Shown here: positions 1 through 9,966 of the stretch, piece after piece
Position numbering within the stretch: position 1 is the first letter of the stretch
Layout of the letters: each line of letters starts with the position of its first letter
Source of the DNA: Bradyrhizobium lablabi
Lineage (GTDB): Bacteria; Pseudomonadota; Alphaproteobacteria; Rhizobiales; Xanthobacteraceae
Assembly (NCBI RefSeq): GCF_900141755.1
Contig: NZ_LT670844.1
Span: 1,922,001 to 1,986,000, forward strand
Direction of reading: 5' to 3'
DNA: 64,000 bases
The notes under the pieces: generated by a model
Seen by the model: only the letters and a program-made list of their open reading frames with translations
What the model was told of the DNA's origin: nothing
Databases searched by the model: none
Position numbers and translations under genes: made by a program

Positions 1-370
1 GTGTCCGGATCAGTTCGCGCTCAAACTCGGCGAGACCGCCCAAAACGGTCAGCATCAAACGACCATGCGCCGTCGTAGTGTCAGCCCAGGTGTCTCTGAG
101 CGATTTGAAACCCGCCCCTTTTTCTCCGATCGTCCCCAGCAGGTTCAGGAGATCGCGTGTGGATCGCGCCAACCGATCGAGCCGGGTAACGACCAATACA
201 TCGCCCTTCGCCAGAACTGCCATTAGCCTAGCTAGTTGTTTGCGGTCGGAGCGAGCGCCGCTGATTTTTTCCTGAAATATCTTCTCGCATTTTGCTGCTT
301 TTAGCTCGGCCAATTGGGCGGACAAGGATTGGCCGTCGGTGCTCACGCGCGCATATCCGTAAACCGCCAT
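1..370 (-). CDS. Serine recombinase (resolvase/invertase), 3' end outside window
   Basis: The protein reads from the start at 370 off the left edge, so only about 123 N-terminal residues are seen. It begins MAVYGYARVST, the classic start of the resolvase catalytic domain, with the nucleophilic serine at residue 10. Further on are the dimer and active-site segments GDVLVVTRLDRLARS and GGLAEFERELI. Such enzymes make staggered double-strand cuts at paired sites and rejoin them by subunit rotation. A GGAGGG stands four bases before the start at 370; an in-frame ATG at 382 is the alternative. The C-terminal helix-turn-helix lies outside the window. A recombinase here fits an island or transposon end, but no partner gene is visible. 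Confidence 0.9.
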   Translation of the reverse strand, partial: MAVYGYARVSTDGQSLSAQLAELKAAKCEKIFQEKISGARSDRKQLARLMAVLAKGDVLVVTRLDRLARSTRDLLNLLGTIGEKGAGFKSLRDTWADTTTAHGRLMLTVLGGLAEFERELIRT

Positions 371-494
371 ATCGCCCTCCATTTCGCACATATAATATGC
401 ACAACATAAAGCCGCATTTTATATGGGTCAATGGCTTTGTGCATAAATCATGATTTTTGCACGAGACCGATCAATGTCCGTTATGCGGGGGGAG

Positions 495-545
495 AGCAGA
501 CTATTTGCGAACGACTTACGACTTCCGAGTCTGGACCCTTCTCGG
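495..545 (+). repeat. Partial copy of dispersed intergenic repeat
   Basis: The segment shares the tail of the repeat family found throughout this window (cgacttccgagtctg followed by gaccc), best matched by the copy at 6893-7020. The gap between the recombinase and the cyclase gene holds nothing else recognisable apart from an AT-rich stretch at 388-412 that probably carries the recombinase promoter. Confidence 0.4.
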
Positions 546-636
546 ACATCGCAACCGGCTGCCTTAATTCGAAATGCGTGAGTGGCCCCTATTCTGCTAA
601 GCTATGGTCTGTGACGGCCCAGGAGGAATCGGGTCA

Positions 637-2544
637 ATGGCGCAGCGGCGCATTGAGCGCAAGCTCGCGGCGGTGTTCGTCGCGGACGTGGCCGGCTACT
701 CCCGCCTCATGGAGCTCGACGAGGAAGGAACGCATGCGCGCTTAAGTGCAGTTCAGCGGGAATTGGTTAAACCGAAGATTCGCGAGCATCACGGGCGGAT
801 CATCAAAAATACCGGGGACGGCGTGCTCGTTGAGTTCGCCAGCGTCGTCGACGCCGTACGATGCGCCGTCGAGATCCAGCGCGAGATGGTCGAGCGCAAC
901 TCCGGTTTCCCTGAAGACCGACGTATTGTGTTCCGCATCGGCATTAATCTCGGCGACGTGATCGTGATGCCGGACGACATCTACGGCGACGGCGTCAACG
1001 TTGCCGCTCGTCTTGAAGGTCTGGGAGAACCCGGCGGGGTGTGCATTTCCGGTACCGCGTATGATCAGGTTCGCGACAAGGTCCCCTACAGCTTTGCCGA
1101 AATGGGGGAGCAAACGGTCAAGAATATTTCGCGTCCCGTGCGAGTCTATGTATTAGGCGCAACCGCGGTAGCGGCGCTGCCAGCTTCCACGCCGCCAGTG
1201 GAAGCCCCGCACTGGTCTCGGAGATACCGGCGGTCTAGCTGGCTGACCGTCGCAGGGATTGCGGCGGTCATTGTTGTCGCAGCAGCGCTTTGGTCCGGTA
1301 TCAAGCTCGCCAAAGAACCTTTACTGTCTGGGCCAGTACGGCGACTGTCCATCGTCGTGCTGCCGTTCACCAATCTGAATGTAGATCCGGCTCAGGACTA
1401 TCTGGGCGACGTCATCACCGACGAGTTGACGACCGCGTTATCGCGGCTCCGCGGCGCGACCGTCATCGCCTCCAGCAGCGCACTCACTCTCAAGAACCAG
1501 CACGTCGACATGAAGCAGTTGGGTGCCGACCTCGACGTGCGATATGCGTTAGAGGGTAGCGTGTTTCGAAGCGACGGATCGGTACGCATCAACGCAAGAC
1601 TTATCGACACACAGACCATGAAAACTCTTTGGTCGGACCAATTCGATGTGAATCGTGCCGACATTCTGCGGACGCAAGACGAGATCGTCACGCGCCTCGC
1701 GAGTACGCTTCACGGCGAACTGGTTCAGGCGGAAACCCGGCGCTCAATAGCCACAAGTACCTCGGGCCTCAACGCCGAAGATTTGGCGATGCAGTGTGAG
1801 GCGGCAACGTATCGCCTCGGTGGCGAGACGGGCGCACCGAACTTCGAATTATGCGAGAGGGCGCTGAGCATCGATCCTCGCAACGTTCGCGCGCTGGTTC
1901 AACTGGCCTCTTACTACGGTCAGCGTGTCTCGCGCGTGCAAAGTTCCGACCCCACAGGCGACCTGGAGCGAGCGAATGTGCTGGTTGCGCGCGCGCTTGA
2001 GATTGATCCCGGGTATTACGCGGCCCATTGCGTGAAAGCCACTGTGCTGGAAGGCCAACATCGGGTGCCGGACGGTATTGCTGCCGCGGAGCGTTGCCTG
2101 GCGCTGAATCCCACCTATGCCGGCGCGTACCTGAATCTGGCGCTTCTCCACTTCTTTCTCGCTGATCCCGAGAAGATGCTCGAATATGCCGACCGAGGGA
2201 TCCGTCTCAGTCCGCGCGACCCGCAGACATCAATCTTCCTGCTGATCAAGGGGTGGGCCTACTTCATGCTGGAGCAGGATGAAGAAGCATTGAGGTGGCT
2301 GCGCCGTGCGGCAGCCGCATCGCCGGAAACACCGACGATACTTGCCGCGTTGACCTCAGAACTCGCCTTGACGGGGCACGATGCTGAAGCAAGCACGACC
2401 TTGGCCCGGTACCTCTCGCTCAAACGCACTAGCAGCCGAACGATCGCGCAGTGGAACTACCTGCCGGACGCCAACCCCGCGTTCGTCCGGTTCGACGCGC
2501 GGTTCAAAAGCGGGCTGCGCAGGGCTGGAATGCCAGAACAGTGA
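637..2544 (+). CDS. Adenylate/guanylate cyclase with TolB-like and TPR domains
   Basis: The protein has 635 residues. Residues 8-165 form a class III nucleotide cyclase domain: the first metal aspartate is D17 in FVADVAGYSRL, the second is D61 in the GDG loop, and the adenine and transition-state region reads VNVAARLEG. A single transmembrane helix near residue 210 separates this cytosolic domain from a TolB/FlgO-like segment (IVVLPFTNL, ALEGSV) and C-terminal tetratricopeptide repeats. Cyclic AMP formation is therefore likely, with sensing by the C-terminal half. The start is set by AGGAGG at 621-626, eleven bases upstream; an upstream ATG at 604 lacks such a site. A close relative lies frameshifted at 4804-6713 on the other strand. 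Confidence 0.88.
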   Translation: MAQRRIERKLAAVFVADVAGYSRLMELDEEGTHARLSAVQRELVKPKIREHHGRIIKNTGDGVLVEFASVVDAVRCAVEIQREMVERNSGFPEDRRIVFRIGINLGDVIVMPDDIYGDGVNVAARLEGLGEPGGVCISGTAYDQVRDKVPYSFAEMGEQTVKNISRPVRVYVLGATAVAALPASTPPVEAPHWSRRYRRSSWLTVAGIAAVIVVAAALWSGIKLAKEPLLSGPVRRLSIVVLPFTNLNVDPAQDYLGDVITDELTTALSRLRGATVIASSSALTLKNQHVDMKQLGADLDVRYALEGSVFRSDGSVRINARLIDTQTMKTLWSDQFDVNRADILRTQDEIVTRLASTLHGELVQAETRRSIATSTSGLNAEDLAMQCEAATYRLGGETGAPNFELCERALSIDPRNVRALVQLASYYGQRVSRVQSSDPTGDLERANVLVARALEIDPGYYAAHCVKATVLEGQHRVPDGIAAAERCLALNPTYAGAYLNLALLHFFLADPEKMLEYADRGIRLSPRDPQTSIFLLIKGWAYFMLEQDEEALRWLRRAAAASPETPTILAALTSELALTGHDAEASTTLARYLSLKRTSSRTIAQWNYLPDANPAFVRFDARFKSGLRRAGMPEQ

Positions 2545-2583
2545 GCGCATTTTGATCGGGCGCTCCGGCAGACTGCGACGTTT

Positions 2584-2706
2584 GCAGGTCGTAGCACCTG
2601 AATGTCGTTTGTTGGCACCGAACGGACATGCCGACCCTATTGAGCGATGTCCGTTGTTGGCGCCAAAGCGGAAAACATCTGCTCGCAGCGAGTATTTCGC
2701 CTTTTG
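2584..2706 (+). repeat. Dispersed intergenic repeat copy
   Basis: This copy contains ttggcaccgaacggacat, a central gatgtccgttgttggcgc and the closing ttttgacccc, the same blocks in the same order as the copies at 6893, 9719, 12600 and 13560. It fills much of the gap between two convergent genes (2544-2960), in which no gene is visible. Confidence 0.75.
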
Positions 2707-2959
2707 ACCCCAAGGCGACCTCATGAGCCCCGTCTTTAAGCTGTGCCGAATTGAGCATTTGTGGTTAGCTTGGTGAGGTCTTCATCCACGACTAGTGCTC
2801 GATTGTAGGTCTCGCGTGTCTGCGCCACAATATCTCCGTCGTTACGTTTTGGCACGGTCGGCGTGCCAATGACCTAAAGATGGGTGTAGGCCGCGAGCTT
2901 GCTGCGCTTCAGTTGCCCGAGCGCACAACGGACATTGAACGCTACCCGAACATTCGTCC

Positions 2960-4570
2960 TCACTCCGCCTTGTCGATGTTCCAGAAGATCGGCGTGGCGG
3001 GGCCGTCGAGCACGCCTGAGAGCGATTTCCGCCACGCGCCGACCCCGCGCCATTGCCCGAGCGGGATATAGATCACCTGGTCATAGACGGCCGTCTGGAT
3101 ATCGGCGGCGATCTTCTTCTGCTCGGCCGGCGATGACGCACGCACGAACTTGTCTTTCAGCGCTTCGAGCTTGGCGTCTTCCGGCCAGCCGAACCAGCCG
3201 CCATTCTTGCCTCTACCGTTGACCAATATATTGACAACCGGGTTCACCACGTCGGCAATGATGAAATTGGTGAAGAACATGTTCCAGCCGCCCTCCTTCG
3301 GCGGCTTCTGGCTGGCGCGGCGGGAAACCACGGTCTGCCAATCGGTAGCCTGCACGTCTATCTTGAAACCGGCCCTACGCAGTAACTGCGCCGCGACGAT
3401 CGGCTGCGCCTTCAATACCAAGACATCACCGGGCGCCATGATCACGACGGGTGTGCCGTCGTAACCGGATTCGGCAAGCAGCTTCTTCGCTTCCGCCATA
3501 CCGTTGCCTTTCACCAGCGATTCCGAGCCGACGTCGGTGGCCAGCGGTGTGTCGCAGCCGAAAACTGCGCCGCATATCTGGTAGTATTCTGAATTGCCAA
3601 CCAGCGCGTCCAGCACATCCTTCTGGTTCAGCGCCAGGAACGCCGCACGGCGGACCTTGATGTTGTCGAAAGGCGGATAAAAGAAATTCATTCGTCCGAC
3701 GATCTGGAAGCCAAGCTTGTCCAGGGTTTCAACCTTCAAGTCCTTGTTGGCGGCCAGCATCGTCACAAGATCGAAGGGGAGACTCTCTATGAAGTCGATG
3801 TCACCAGATTGAAGCGCGTTCACGGCGGTCTGCGCATCTGGCATCGTGATCCATTCGACGCGATCGACCTTCGCCACCTTGCCGCCCGATGTCCAGTTCG
3901 GCGGCTCCTTGCGCGGCAGGTAATCCGTGTTCTTCTCATAGACCGCCTTTACGCCGGGCTGGAATTCCGCCTGAACGAATTTGAAGGGACCGGAGCCAAC
4001 TTGCTCTTTCACTTGTTGGCCCGGCGGCGTTTCGGCCAGACGCTTGGGCATCATGAACGGAACAATCGATGAAGGTTTTCCGATCGATTCCAGCACTAAG
4101 CCATAGGGCTCTTTCAGTTTCAGCGTGATAGTCCTGTCGTCAGTGGCCTCTATGGTGGCGGTGAAGTCCATGAGCGTCTGGCCCATAGTCTCGTTCTTGC
4201 TCCAGCGCTTGAGCGACGCGACGCAATCCTCCGCGGTGACCGGGCTACCGTCATGCCACTTCAGCCCGTCGCGCAGCGTAAAGACGTAGGTGAGCTTGTC
4301 CTCGGAGACTTTCCAATCCGCCATCTGAGGCTGGATCTTGAAGTTGGAATCGGTGGCAAGCAAAGTGTCATAGACCATGTAGCCGTGATCGCGCGTGATA
4401 TACGCCCCGGTAAAGACGGGATCGATGATGCGCAAATCGGAATGCATCACTGCAGTGAGGGTCTTCGCATGCGCCGGCGAAGATAGCACCAGCGCAGCCG
4501 AGAGCGCTAAGGTCGACCAGGTGACGTTGGACACCATAGTGCGATGTTGCCGACGTGAGATCTGAAACAT
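2960..4570 (-). CDS. ABC transporter substrate-binding protein, family 5 (peptide/opine type)
   Basis: The 536-residue protein has a Sec signal peptide ending in SSPAHA, then the family 5 extracellular fold: a lobe beginning LTAVMHSDLRIIDPVFTGAY and the conserved block LRDGLKWHDGSPVTAEDCV that contacts ligands in peptide and opine binding proteins. It should bind its solute in the periplasm and deliver it to a Dpp/Opp-type permease. No permease or ATPase gene lies beside it, so it is an orphan that must use a transporter encoded elsewhere or be a displaced gene. The ATG at 4570 follows a GAGA sequence; a GTG at 4582 is the alternative start. Confidence 0.88.
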   Translation of the reverse strand: MFQISRRQHRTMVSNVTWSTLALSAALVLSSPAHAKTLTAVMHSDLRIIDPVFTGAYITRDHGYMVYDTLLATDSNFKIQPQMADWKVSEDKLTYVFTLRDGLKWHDGSPVTAEDCVASLKRWSKNETMGQTLMDFTATIEATDDRTITLKLKEPYGLVLESIGKPSSIVPFMMPKRLAETPPGQQVKEQVGSGPFKFVQAEFQPGVKAVYEKNTDYLPRKEPPNWTSGGKVAKVDRVEWITMPDAQTAVNALQSGDIDFIESLPFDLVTMLAANKDLKVETLDKLGFQIVGRMNFFYPPFDNIKVRRAAFLALNQKDVLDALVGNSEYYQICGAVFGCDTPLATDVGSESLVKGNGMAEAKKLLAESGYDGTPVVIMAPGDVLVLKAQPIVAAQLLRRAGFKIDVQATDWQTVVSRRASQKPPKEGGWNMFFTNFIIADVVNPVVNILVNGRGKNGGWFGWPEDAKLEALKDKFVRASSPAEQKKIAADIQTAVYDQVIYIPLGQWRGVGAWRKSLSGVLDGPATPIFWNIDKAE

Positions 4571-4803
4571 TCGATTTCTCACGATATGAGCGGATCAAAA
4601 CATGATAATCAGTTGGGCAATGCGCGCATCCGTGATGCGGCAGAGCACAGCGCCAGCGACCACATGCAGAAAATGTCGGCGTGAGGTTTCATCGCAGTCC
4701 TCCCTCGCTCGTCCGGCAGAACGGCGCCCGCGGCGTCGTGAGTGGAAAACACGTGACCAAGTCGCGAGCCGGTTTTCTCGATCAACTCCAGCCAGTGCCT
4801 CAA

Positions 4804-5196
4804 TTACTTCATCCCAGCTTGCTGCAACCCCTTGTAGAGCTCCTGCAAGGTTTTTTGAAACGCTGGATCCTTGTTAGGAATTTCTTTGAGATAGATGTCC
4901 TGTATGCGCGCCAGAGAGTAGCCGGGCAGTGCGTTGCTAAAATCCTTCAAGGCGGCGGCGGCGTCAGCTCCATTACCGGTAAGCGCAAATGCACTCACCA
5001 AATGTGCTCGGCTAAACCAAACCGTGGGTCTTTCTGCAACCGATTTTCGAAGCCAGAGAATTGCGTCGTCGTAGTTTTTCATCGCGAAATACGCGCGCCC
5101 CAGGACCCAATAAAATATGCTAATAGCAGGATCACGAGGACTGAGTCTTATCGCCTTCAACACCAGCGGAGGCGCTTCTTGGGGATGCCCCGTCAA
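4804..5196 (-). pseudogene. C-terminal TPR part of frameshifted cyclase gene
   Basis: This frame encodes 130 residues continuing the TPR region of the gene at 5193-6713. It reads LTGHPQEAPP, then LKAIRLSPRDPAISIFYWVL, and ends GLQQAGMK. The intact homologue at 637-2544 has the equivalent blocks (GIRLSPRDPQTSIFLLIKG, GLRRAGMPEQ) without a break. The two frames overlap by four bases at a TTTT run (5195-5198). A one-base change there has split the gene; the only start codon available to this piece is an in-frame TTG with no ribosome site. Confidence 0.75.
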
Positions 5197-6713
5197 AACG
5201 AGTGATTGGCCTTCTGCGCGTAGGCGAGGGCAAGATTGGGATCGAGCGAGAGCGCCCGGTCAAAAGCGTCCAGGGCCCCTTGATGATCTCCCTTTGCGCG
5301 ACGAATAAAGCCATCATCCATATGGCTCAGAGCAACTGTCGGATCAAGGCTGAATGCCTTTTGCAGCGCATGCTCCGCCTGCCTCAGCAGATCCTCGCGT
5401 GCGTTGGCATCCTTCTCGGCCTCGTTCCAGAAATTCCAATAGTCACGCATCAAGACATCAGCCAATTGGCTCCAGGCGTTGGCTGACAACGGACTGAGCC
5501 GTACAGATTCCTGAAGATACTTGCGTGCGGCAAGATTGTGCTGTGGGGTAATAGAGTCAATGAGAATAGCCATGGCGCGTAACCTCATGTCAATCGCATT
5601 CGGATCTCTCGATCGCTCGCGTCGACGACTCTCAGCCTTGACCAGCTGAATGCCGAGAGACGAGGCGATTCGACCCGTTACGGCTTCCTGCAACTCGAAG
5701 AGGTCTGTAACATCACTATCAAACTGATCGGCCCAGATAGCGACGGCGGAATGCGCATCTACCAGATGCGTGTTGGCTTGCACCTTGGTACCGATTTTCC
5801 TGATGCTGCCTTCCAAGAGGTATCGAACATCGCAATCTTGTCCGATCCGCCTAGGGTCGACTACTTTTCCTTTGTACGTGAAAGCTGTCGCCCGCGCAAT
5901 GACCACAGTATCAGCCATGCGAGACAGATCAGTGGTTAGATCATCGGTGACTGCGTCGGCGAAATAGCCTTCCTCCGGATCATTGCTCATGCTGCGGAAC
6001 GGCAAAACCATAATGGAAGCTTGAACAGAATGCGCGTTTTGGCCACGCCAGACCGACAGTGCGCCGATAATCGCCGCGACGGCCAATACGACGGCCAATA
6101 CGGAGACCAAGAAGATCGGACGAGGTGTTAGAAAAAGTGCGAGACATCGGCGCGCAGCGAGCCGCACTCGCCGCAAGAGAGAAAGTGTTTTGGGCTCCTG
6201 GGCACGCGTGACGCGAAAGACTTGAATCGGAGGGTCAATGTTCTTGAGCCGGTGACGCCCCCTGTCCTCAAAGGCGAGGTCCGGATGACCTAAGAGCTGG
6301 TCGCGAACAGTATTGGTAACAAATAGTTCACCTGGCTCGGCAAGGGTCTCGAGCCGTGCTGCAATATTGACGCTGTTACCGTAGATATCGCGCTCGTCAA
6401 CAATGACGTCACCGGCATTTACGCCGATGCGCATTTGGAAGCGATGCTCAGTGCTGACACCGGCGTTGCGCGTGCTCAATTCTCGCTGAATTTCGATGCC
6501 GCAACGTACGGCATCCAGAGCGCTGTCAAACTCGACAAGCAATCCATCGCCGCTGGATCGGATCAGACGACCACCATGCTCGGAAATTTTGGGTTCGATC
6601 AAGCCGGCGAAACATTCGGTCAGCATCACATGTGTGGCCTCCTCGTCGGTGGACATGAGCCGACTGTAGCCAACTACATCTGCTAGTAGGACGGCTGTCA
6701 TCCTGCGTTTCAC
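5193..6713 (-). CDS. Adenylate/guanylate cyclase with TolB-like and TPR domains, C-terminus lost by frameshift
   Basis: The frame encodes 506 residues from a GTG start placed by a perfect AAGGAGGT ribosome site. The class III cyclase domain keeps both metal aspartates (D12 in LLADVVGYSRL, D56 in GDG) and VNIAARLET, so catalysis may survive. A transmembrane helix follows near residue 200, then a TolB-like region (IMVLPFRSM, YLLEGSIRK) and the first TPRs. The frame stops at 5193 inside a TPR, while the rest continues in the -1 frame (4804-5196). The truncated product could still be a membrane-bound cyclase without its full sensory end. Confidence 0.8.
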   Translation of the reverse strand: MKRRMTAVLLADVVGYSRLMSTDEEATHVMLTECFAGLIEPKISEHGGRLIRSSGDGLLVEFDSALDAVRCGIEIQRELSTRNAGVSTEHRFQMRIGVNAGDVIVDERDIYGNSVNIAARLETLAEPGELFVTNTVRDQLLGHPDLAFEDRGRHRLKNIDPPIQVFRVTRAQEPKTLSLLRRVRLAARRCLALFLTPRPIFLVSVLAVVLAVAAIIGALSVWRGQNAHSVQASIMVLPFRSMSNDPEEGYFADAVTDDLTTDLSRMADTVVIARATAFTYKGKVVDPRRIGQDCDVRYLLEGSIRKIGTKVQANTHLVDAHSAVAIWADQFDSDVTDLFELQEAVTGRIASSLGIQLVKAESRRRERSRDPNAIDMRLRAMAILIDSITPQHNLAARKYLQESVRLSPLSANAWSQLADVLMRDYWNFWNEAEKDANAREDLLRQAEHALQKAFSLDPTVALSHMDDGFIRRAKGDHQGALDAFDRALSLDPNLALAYAQKANHSF

Positions 6714-6892
6714 AGGTTACCTCCTTCCCGCGGCATCCCGCCAAATGTTCTTACAAGAGCAGGCGGTTGTTGTCACGTGCCGAGGTCAGGCGTAGATACA
6801 CGATACCCGTTTGGGTAGTGCCACGTGAGTGCCGAGGATGTGTCCCGGCATCCCTTCTCGCCCGCGCGGACGAAGTTATTGAATAGAAGCGC

Positions 6893-7020
6893 TGCACTTC
6901 CGCTTGTGTGCATTGGCACTTTTCGGACGTCACAACCGGACTCAGGAATGTCTGCTGTTGAGGGAAGAGCGGAAGTCGTGATTGCGTCGCCCGACTTCCG
7001 AGTCTGACCCAGAGCGGCCA
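6893..7020 (+). repeat. Dispersed intergenic repeat copy
   Basis: It holds the family blocks ttggcacttttcggacgt, aatgtctgctgttgaggg and the ending gagtctgaccca, in the same order as at 9719-9836. It occupies the 6714-7147 gap between two minus-strand genes; nothing else is recognisable there. Confidence 0.75.
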
Positions 7021-7147
7021 TCCGGTATGGTCGCTTTTTTGGCGGCGATGGCGGCTCAGTGACCTGATGACCGACATGGGCTAGCGATCCTAGACTTCAT
7101 TTGATGATGAATTTCGCCGGTTTTCTCGGTTTCGGCTTGCACCGTCG

Positions 7148-9361
7148 CTAATTGGGATCGGGCGATGGACACACAGTCCGCCCTCCCTGGATCGCCTCGA
7201 CAATCGAACCATCCAGCGTCCCAACTTGCTCCGGCTTTAGTTGGGACGAGATCGCCGAAAGTCCTAATCCCAGGGCATGGCGTTGGTTGGGATCGCCCCC
7301 TCCTTTGATTGCGTGAAGGATTAGCTCAGCGAGCGCCTGCGCATTCTCTGGCCTCAGTTTAAGTGAAATCGCTGCAAATGCCCGCGACAGGGCATTTATT
7401 TGAGCCGTGTCCGCTGTGTTCTGGATCTCCCGGAGGATAGAGCTACCGAGTGTCTGCACCTCCTCCGGTTTTAGGTCCGATGTGACGTCAACAAGTGCCT
7501 CCTGCAAGGCGCTCATCTGGTCGCTATTCGATGTGCTGCGCATCGTCTCAATGATCCGGCCAGCAGTCGCGTGAGCCTCCTCCGACTTTTGCGATACCAA
7601 TATGAGTACCTCCGACTTAAACGACCTCGTCAGAGCATGAATTTGTCGGGAATCAGTTACGCTATGGATTTCCTTGAAGAAAGAGTCGATTCCCGCGCGC
7701 GCCATACTGTTCATCTTCCAACTAAACGCGACACTCAGAAGGAGAAGAACTAAAACAAATGATCCCACAAAGCCGAGCATCCGAGCTGGGAGACGAGCGA
7801 GACTCCAGAGAACATAACTTCGGCGGTTCCCATAGCTAAACTGCCCCCTCAGCCGCGCCATTGCGAGGCGGCATTGCGTCCCCACAGGCAGAAGCGCCTT
7901 CCACTTCTTCCAAAGCGTGCTGGCATCCTGAAACGCCTTCGCTCGATCCTCTAGGAGATAGTGCCAGCGGTCGGCTCGCCGTTCGGCGGTCAACACGCCG
8001 CGAGTCAGGTAGTCGTGGTCGAGCCGGTAGGTAGTGCGACCGCTCTCCGGATCGCTAGAGCTGCGTAACATTTCCCCATGCTCCAGTTCCTCCAGCGCAT
8101 TGTCGAGATCATCGCTCGCGACCGGCTGCCCGCTCGCTTTCGCAGTGACAGCAAGAAGATCCTCCTTACCGCACAACCGCGTTTTGGTCGGGTTTAAGGG
8201 ATCTATCAGGTTCACAAGCAGTGCCCGGACCTGACTAGGAGCCAGCCCGACTTTGCGCGCGGTTCCATTGATTTGCTGCTCGACATAGAATGCCTCGATC
8301 CCGGCCACCCCGCCAACTCGCTCGTATTGCTTAGGGTTGAGTCGTTTCAGGCTTTGTATGCCAGCCAGGACGATCTTGAGCTGCTGTGGCAGTATGACGT
8401 CTTGTTCGGAAATGTCGCGTATTATGCGCTCGCGCAGCTTTGTCCAGCCGGCGTCCGGATCGGCAATCACCGGCGTTGTGGGCGTGCCTTCGGTGAGCCG
8501 CGTGAGCAATTCGTCAATATGCGGGGAGCGCACACGATCTAGGCGCATAGGTGGGACAGATCCGAAAAACGAAACAGAACTGAGGCCCCCGGCAGTGTCG
8601 CTACGCGTGACAAACAGGCAGCGCAGCTTATCCTGTTCTAAGAGTCGCGCCACCATGTCCCAGAAGGGGCTCTGTCGCAATGTAGCGGGATCGAGCCATA
8701 CCTTATTGGGCAGAAAGCGTCGCCGGTTACGTGCTTGATAGTCGTCGAACTGATCGAAGATAATCAGTGGAGTACGCATTTTCTCGTCATGGATTCGGAC
8801 AAGCTCTCGCTCCACGTCTGCGAGCGCAGACAAATTGGCCTTGGCATCGGAGCCGAGGGCGCCACTCGTCATCAAGGCGCTCTTCAGCGCCCTACTCGGA
8901 ATCCGCTCCCAATCGTTAACCCACCAATCGTCGAGCAGCAACGGCTGAACGGATTTGTCATCCTTGAGTTTCGTCAGGAGGCCGGCCCGCACCAGCGCTG
9001 ATTTGCCGGAGCCCGACTCGCCTTCCAGAAACACGATTTGCTTGGCGAGGCATTGCTGGCCAAGATTGTCGATGTCTTCCGCACGCCCGACAAGATGCTC
9101 GGCGTTGTCACGATCAAGCCTAAGGGCGTCGGGCTTCAGGAGCCGAGAATAGCGCGTGCGCCATTTAACCAGCATCCAGATGCCAAAGAGAATACTCGCG
9201 CCCCCGAGGACCCAAGACGTGTATGGCGGTAGCCCCGGAACCTTGTTTATCAAGTCAGTTACGTTAATGATGATTCCAAGGACGGCGCTGACAATCCCGC
9301 CGATGAGCTGAAGCTGTTTTTGGGCGCTGCCCGAAAACGTGACTTTTCCAACATCAGACAT
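7148..9361 (-). CDS. Membrane-anchored STAND-type NTPase with C-terminal 39-residue repeats
   Basis: The protein has 737 residues from the ATG at 9361; an upstream start at 9475 would add an unstructured arginine-rich stretch and is less likely. Two hydrophobic helices (about 17-37 and 48-66) precede VGRAEDIDNL, the entry motif of STAND ATPases, the Walker A loop GESGSGKS (114-121) and the Walker B strand PLIIFDQFDD (198-207). A winged-helix-like region carries YRLDHDYLTRGVL. A third membrane helix lies at 528-548. From about 573 the chain is four copies of a unit near 39 residues (ALxxAxxxISxxLxPExxQxL). STAND proteins act as nucleotide-driven switches in signalling or defence. The last repeat ends abruptly, so the tail may be shortened. 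Confidence 0.75.
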   Translation of the reverse strand: MSDVGKVTFSGSAQKQLQLIGGIVSAVLGIIINVTDLINKVPGLPPYTSWVLGGASILFGIWMLVKWRTRYSRLLKPDALRLDRDNAEHLVGRAEDIDNLGQQCLAKQIVFLEGESGSGKSALVRAGLLTKLKDDKSVQPLLLDDWWVNDWERIPSRALKSALMTSGALGSDAKANLSALADVERELVRIHDEKMRTPLIIFDQFDDYQARNRRRFLPNKVWLDPATLRQSPFWDMVARLLEQDKLRCLFVTRSDTAGGLSSVSFFGSVPPMRLDRVRSPHIDELLTRLTEGTPTTPVIADPDAGWTKLRERIIRDISEQDVILPQQLKIVLAGIQSLKRLNPKQYERVGGVAGIEAFYVEQQINGTARKVGLAPSQVRALLVNLIDPLNPTKTRLCGKEDLLAVTAKASGQPVASDDLDNALEELEHGEMLRSSSDPESGRTTYRLDHDYLTRGVLTAERRADRWHYLLEDRAKAFQDASTLWKKWKALLPVGTQCRLAMARLRGQFSYGNRRSYVLWSLARLPARMLGFVGSFVLVLLLLSVAFSWKMNSMARAGIDSFFKEIHSVTDSRQIHALTRSFKSEVLILVSQKSEEAHATAGRIIETMRSTSNSDQMSALQEALVDVTSDLKPEEVQTLGSSILREIQNTADTAQINALSRAFAAISLKLRPENAQALAELILHAIKGGGDPNQRHALGLGLSAISSQLKPEQVGTLDGSIVEAIQGGRTVCPSPDPN

Positions 9362-9718
9362 CGGGTGCCTGCTATTGTGAAAATGTGAAGCTCTGGCTCC
9401 GGCCACGGCCGGTGCTGTTATCGTTCTTTCGCACGCTGAACCAACATTTTCACGCCGGCGGTGCGGTCCCAGCACAGCGCGTACCTTGCGAACAAAGGAT
9501 CGCGACGCCCAAAGTTGGTTGGTCCTCTGCCGCGCTCATTGTCGTACTTAGCTCCGATGGGAATGTGTGAACAGTGTCACAGACAAGAAGAAATATTCGC
9601 TTCCTGAAGCCGCTGGAATCTTGTCGCGAGCGGACAGAAGGCGCGGCCTAGGATGTTGCCACCAATAGAAACACAATTTCTTGGTGTGGGCGGCCGCGTT
9701 CCGATCTGACCGCTGATG

Positions 9719-9836
9719 ATGTCGACTTCTGGCACCAAACGGACATGACGCCGCAGCGCCCGCATGTCCGTTGTTGAGGGATGAACGGACCAAGCTCAGA
9801 CGTGGGCCGAGGTCCGAGTTTGACCCATCTGCGACA
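9719..9836 (+). repeat. Dispersed intergenic repeat copy
   Basis: A well-preserved copy: tctggcaccaaacggacat, then catgtccgttgttgaggg and the closing gagtttgaccca. The inverse complement of the copy at 54035-54092 matches its second half closely. The rest of the 9362-9966 gap shows no gene. Confidence 0.8.
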
Positions 9837-9966
9837 TAAGCTGGATTGAAATCCCGCAGTGCAGCGTTCTCCCGCGCAACCGTGATGTGCTATCATATGG
9901 GTGGGAGCATAGGCGCGGGAACCAACTCCCCCATCCCCTTGGTAAGAAGCCCAAGGAGGAAGCTCC

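Noticed and set aside
5190..5200. Programmed -1 frameshifting in the cyclase gene
   Set aside because: There is a T run but no X-XXY-YYZ heptamer and no evident downstream pseudoknot; a mutation or read error is simpler.
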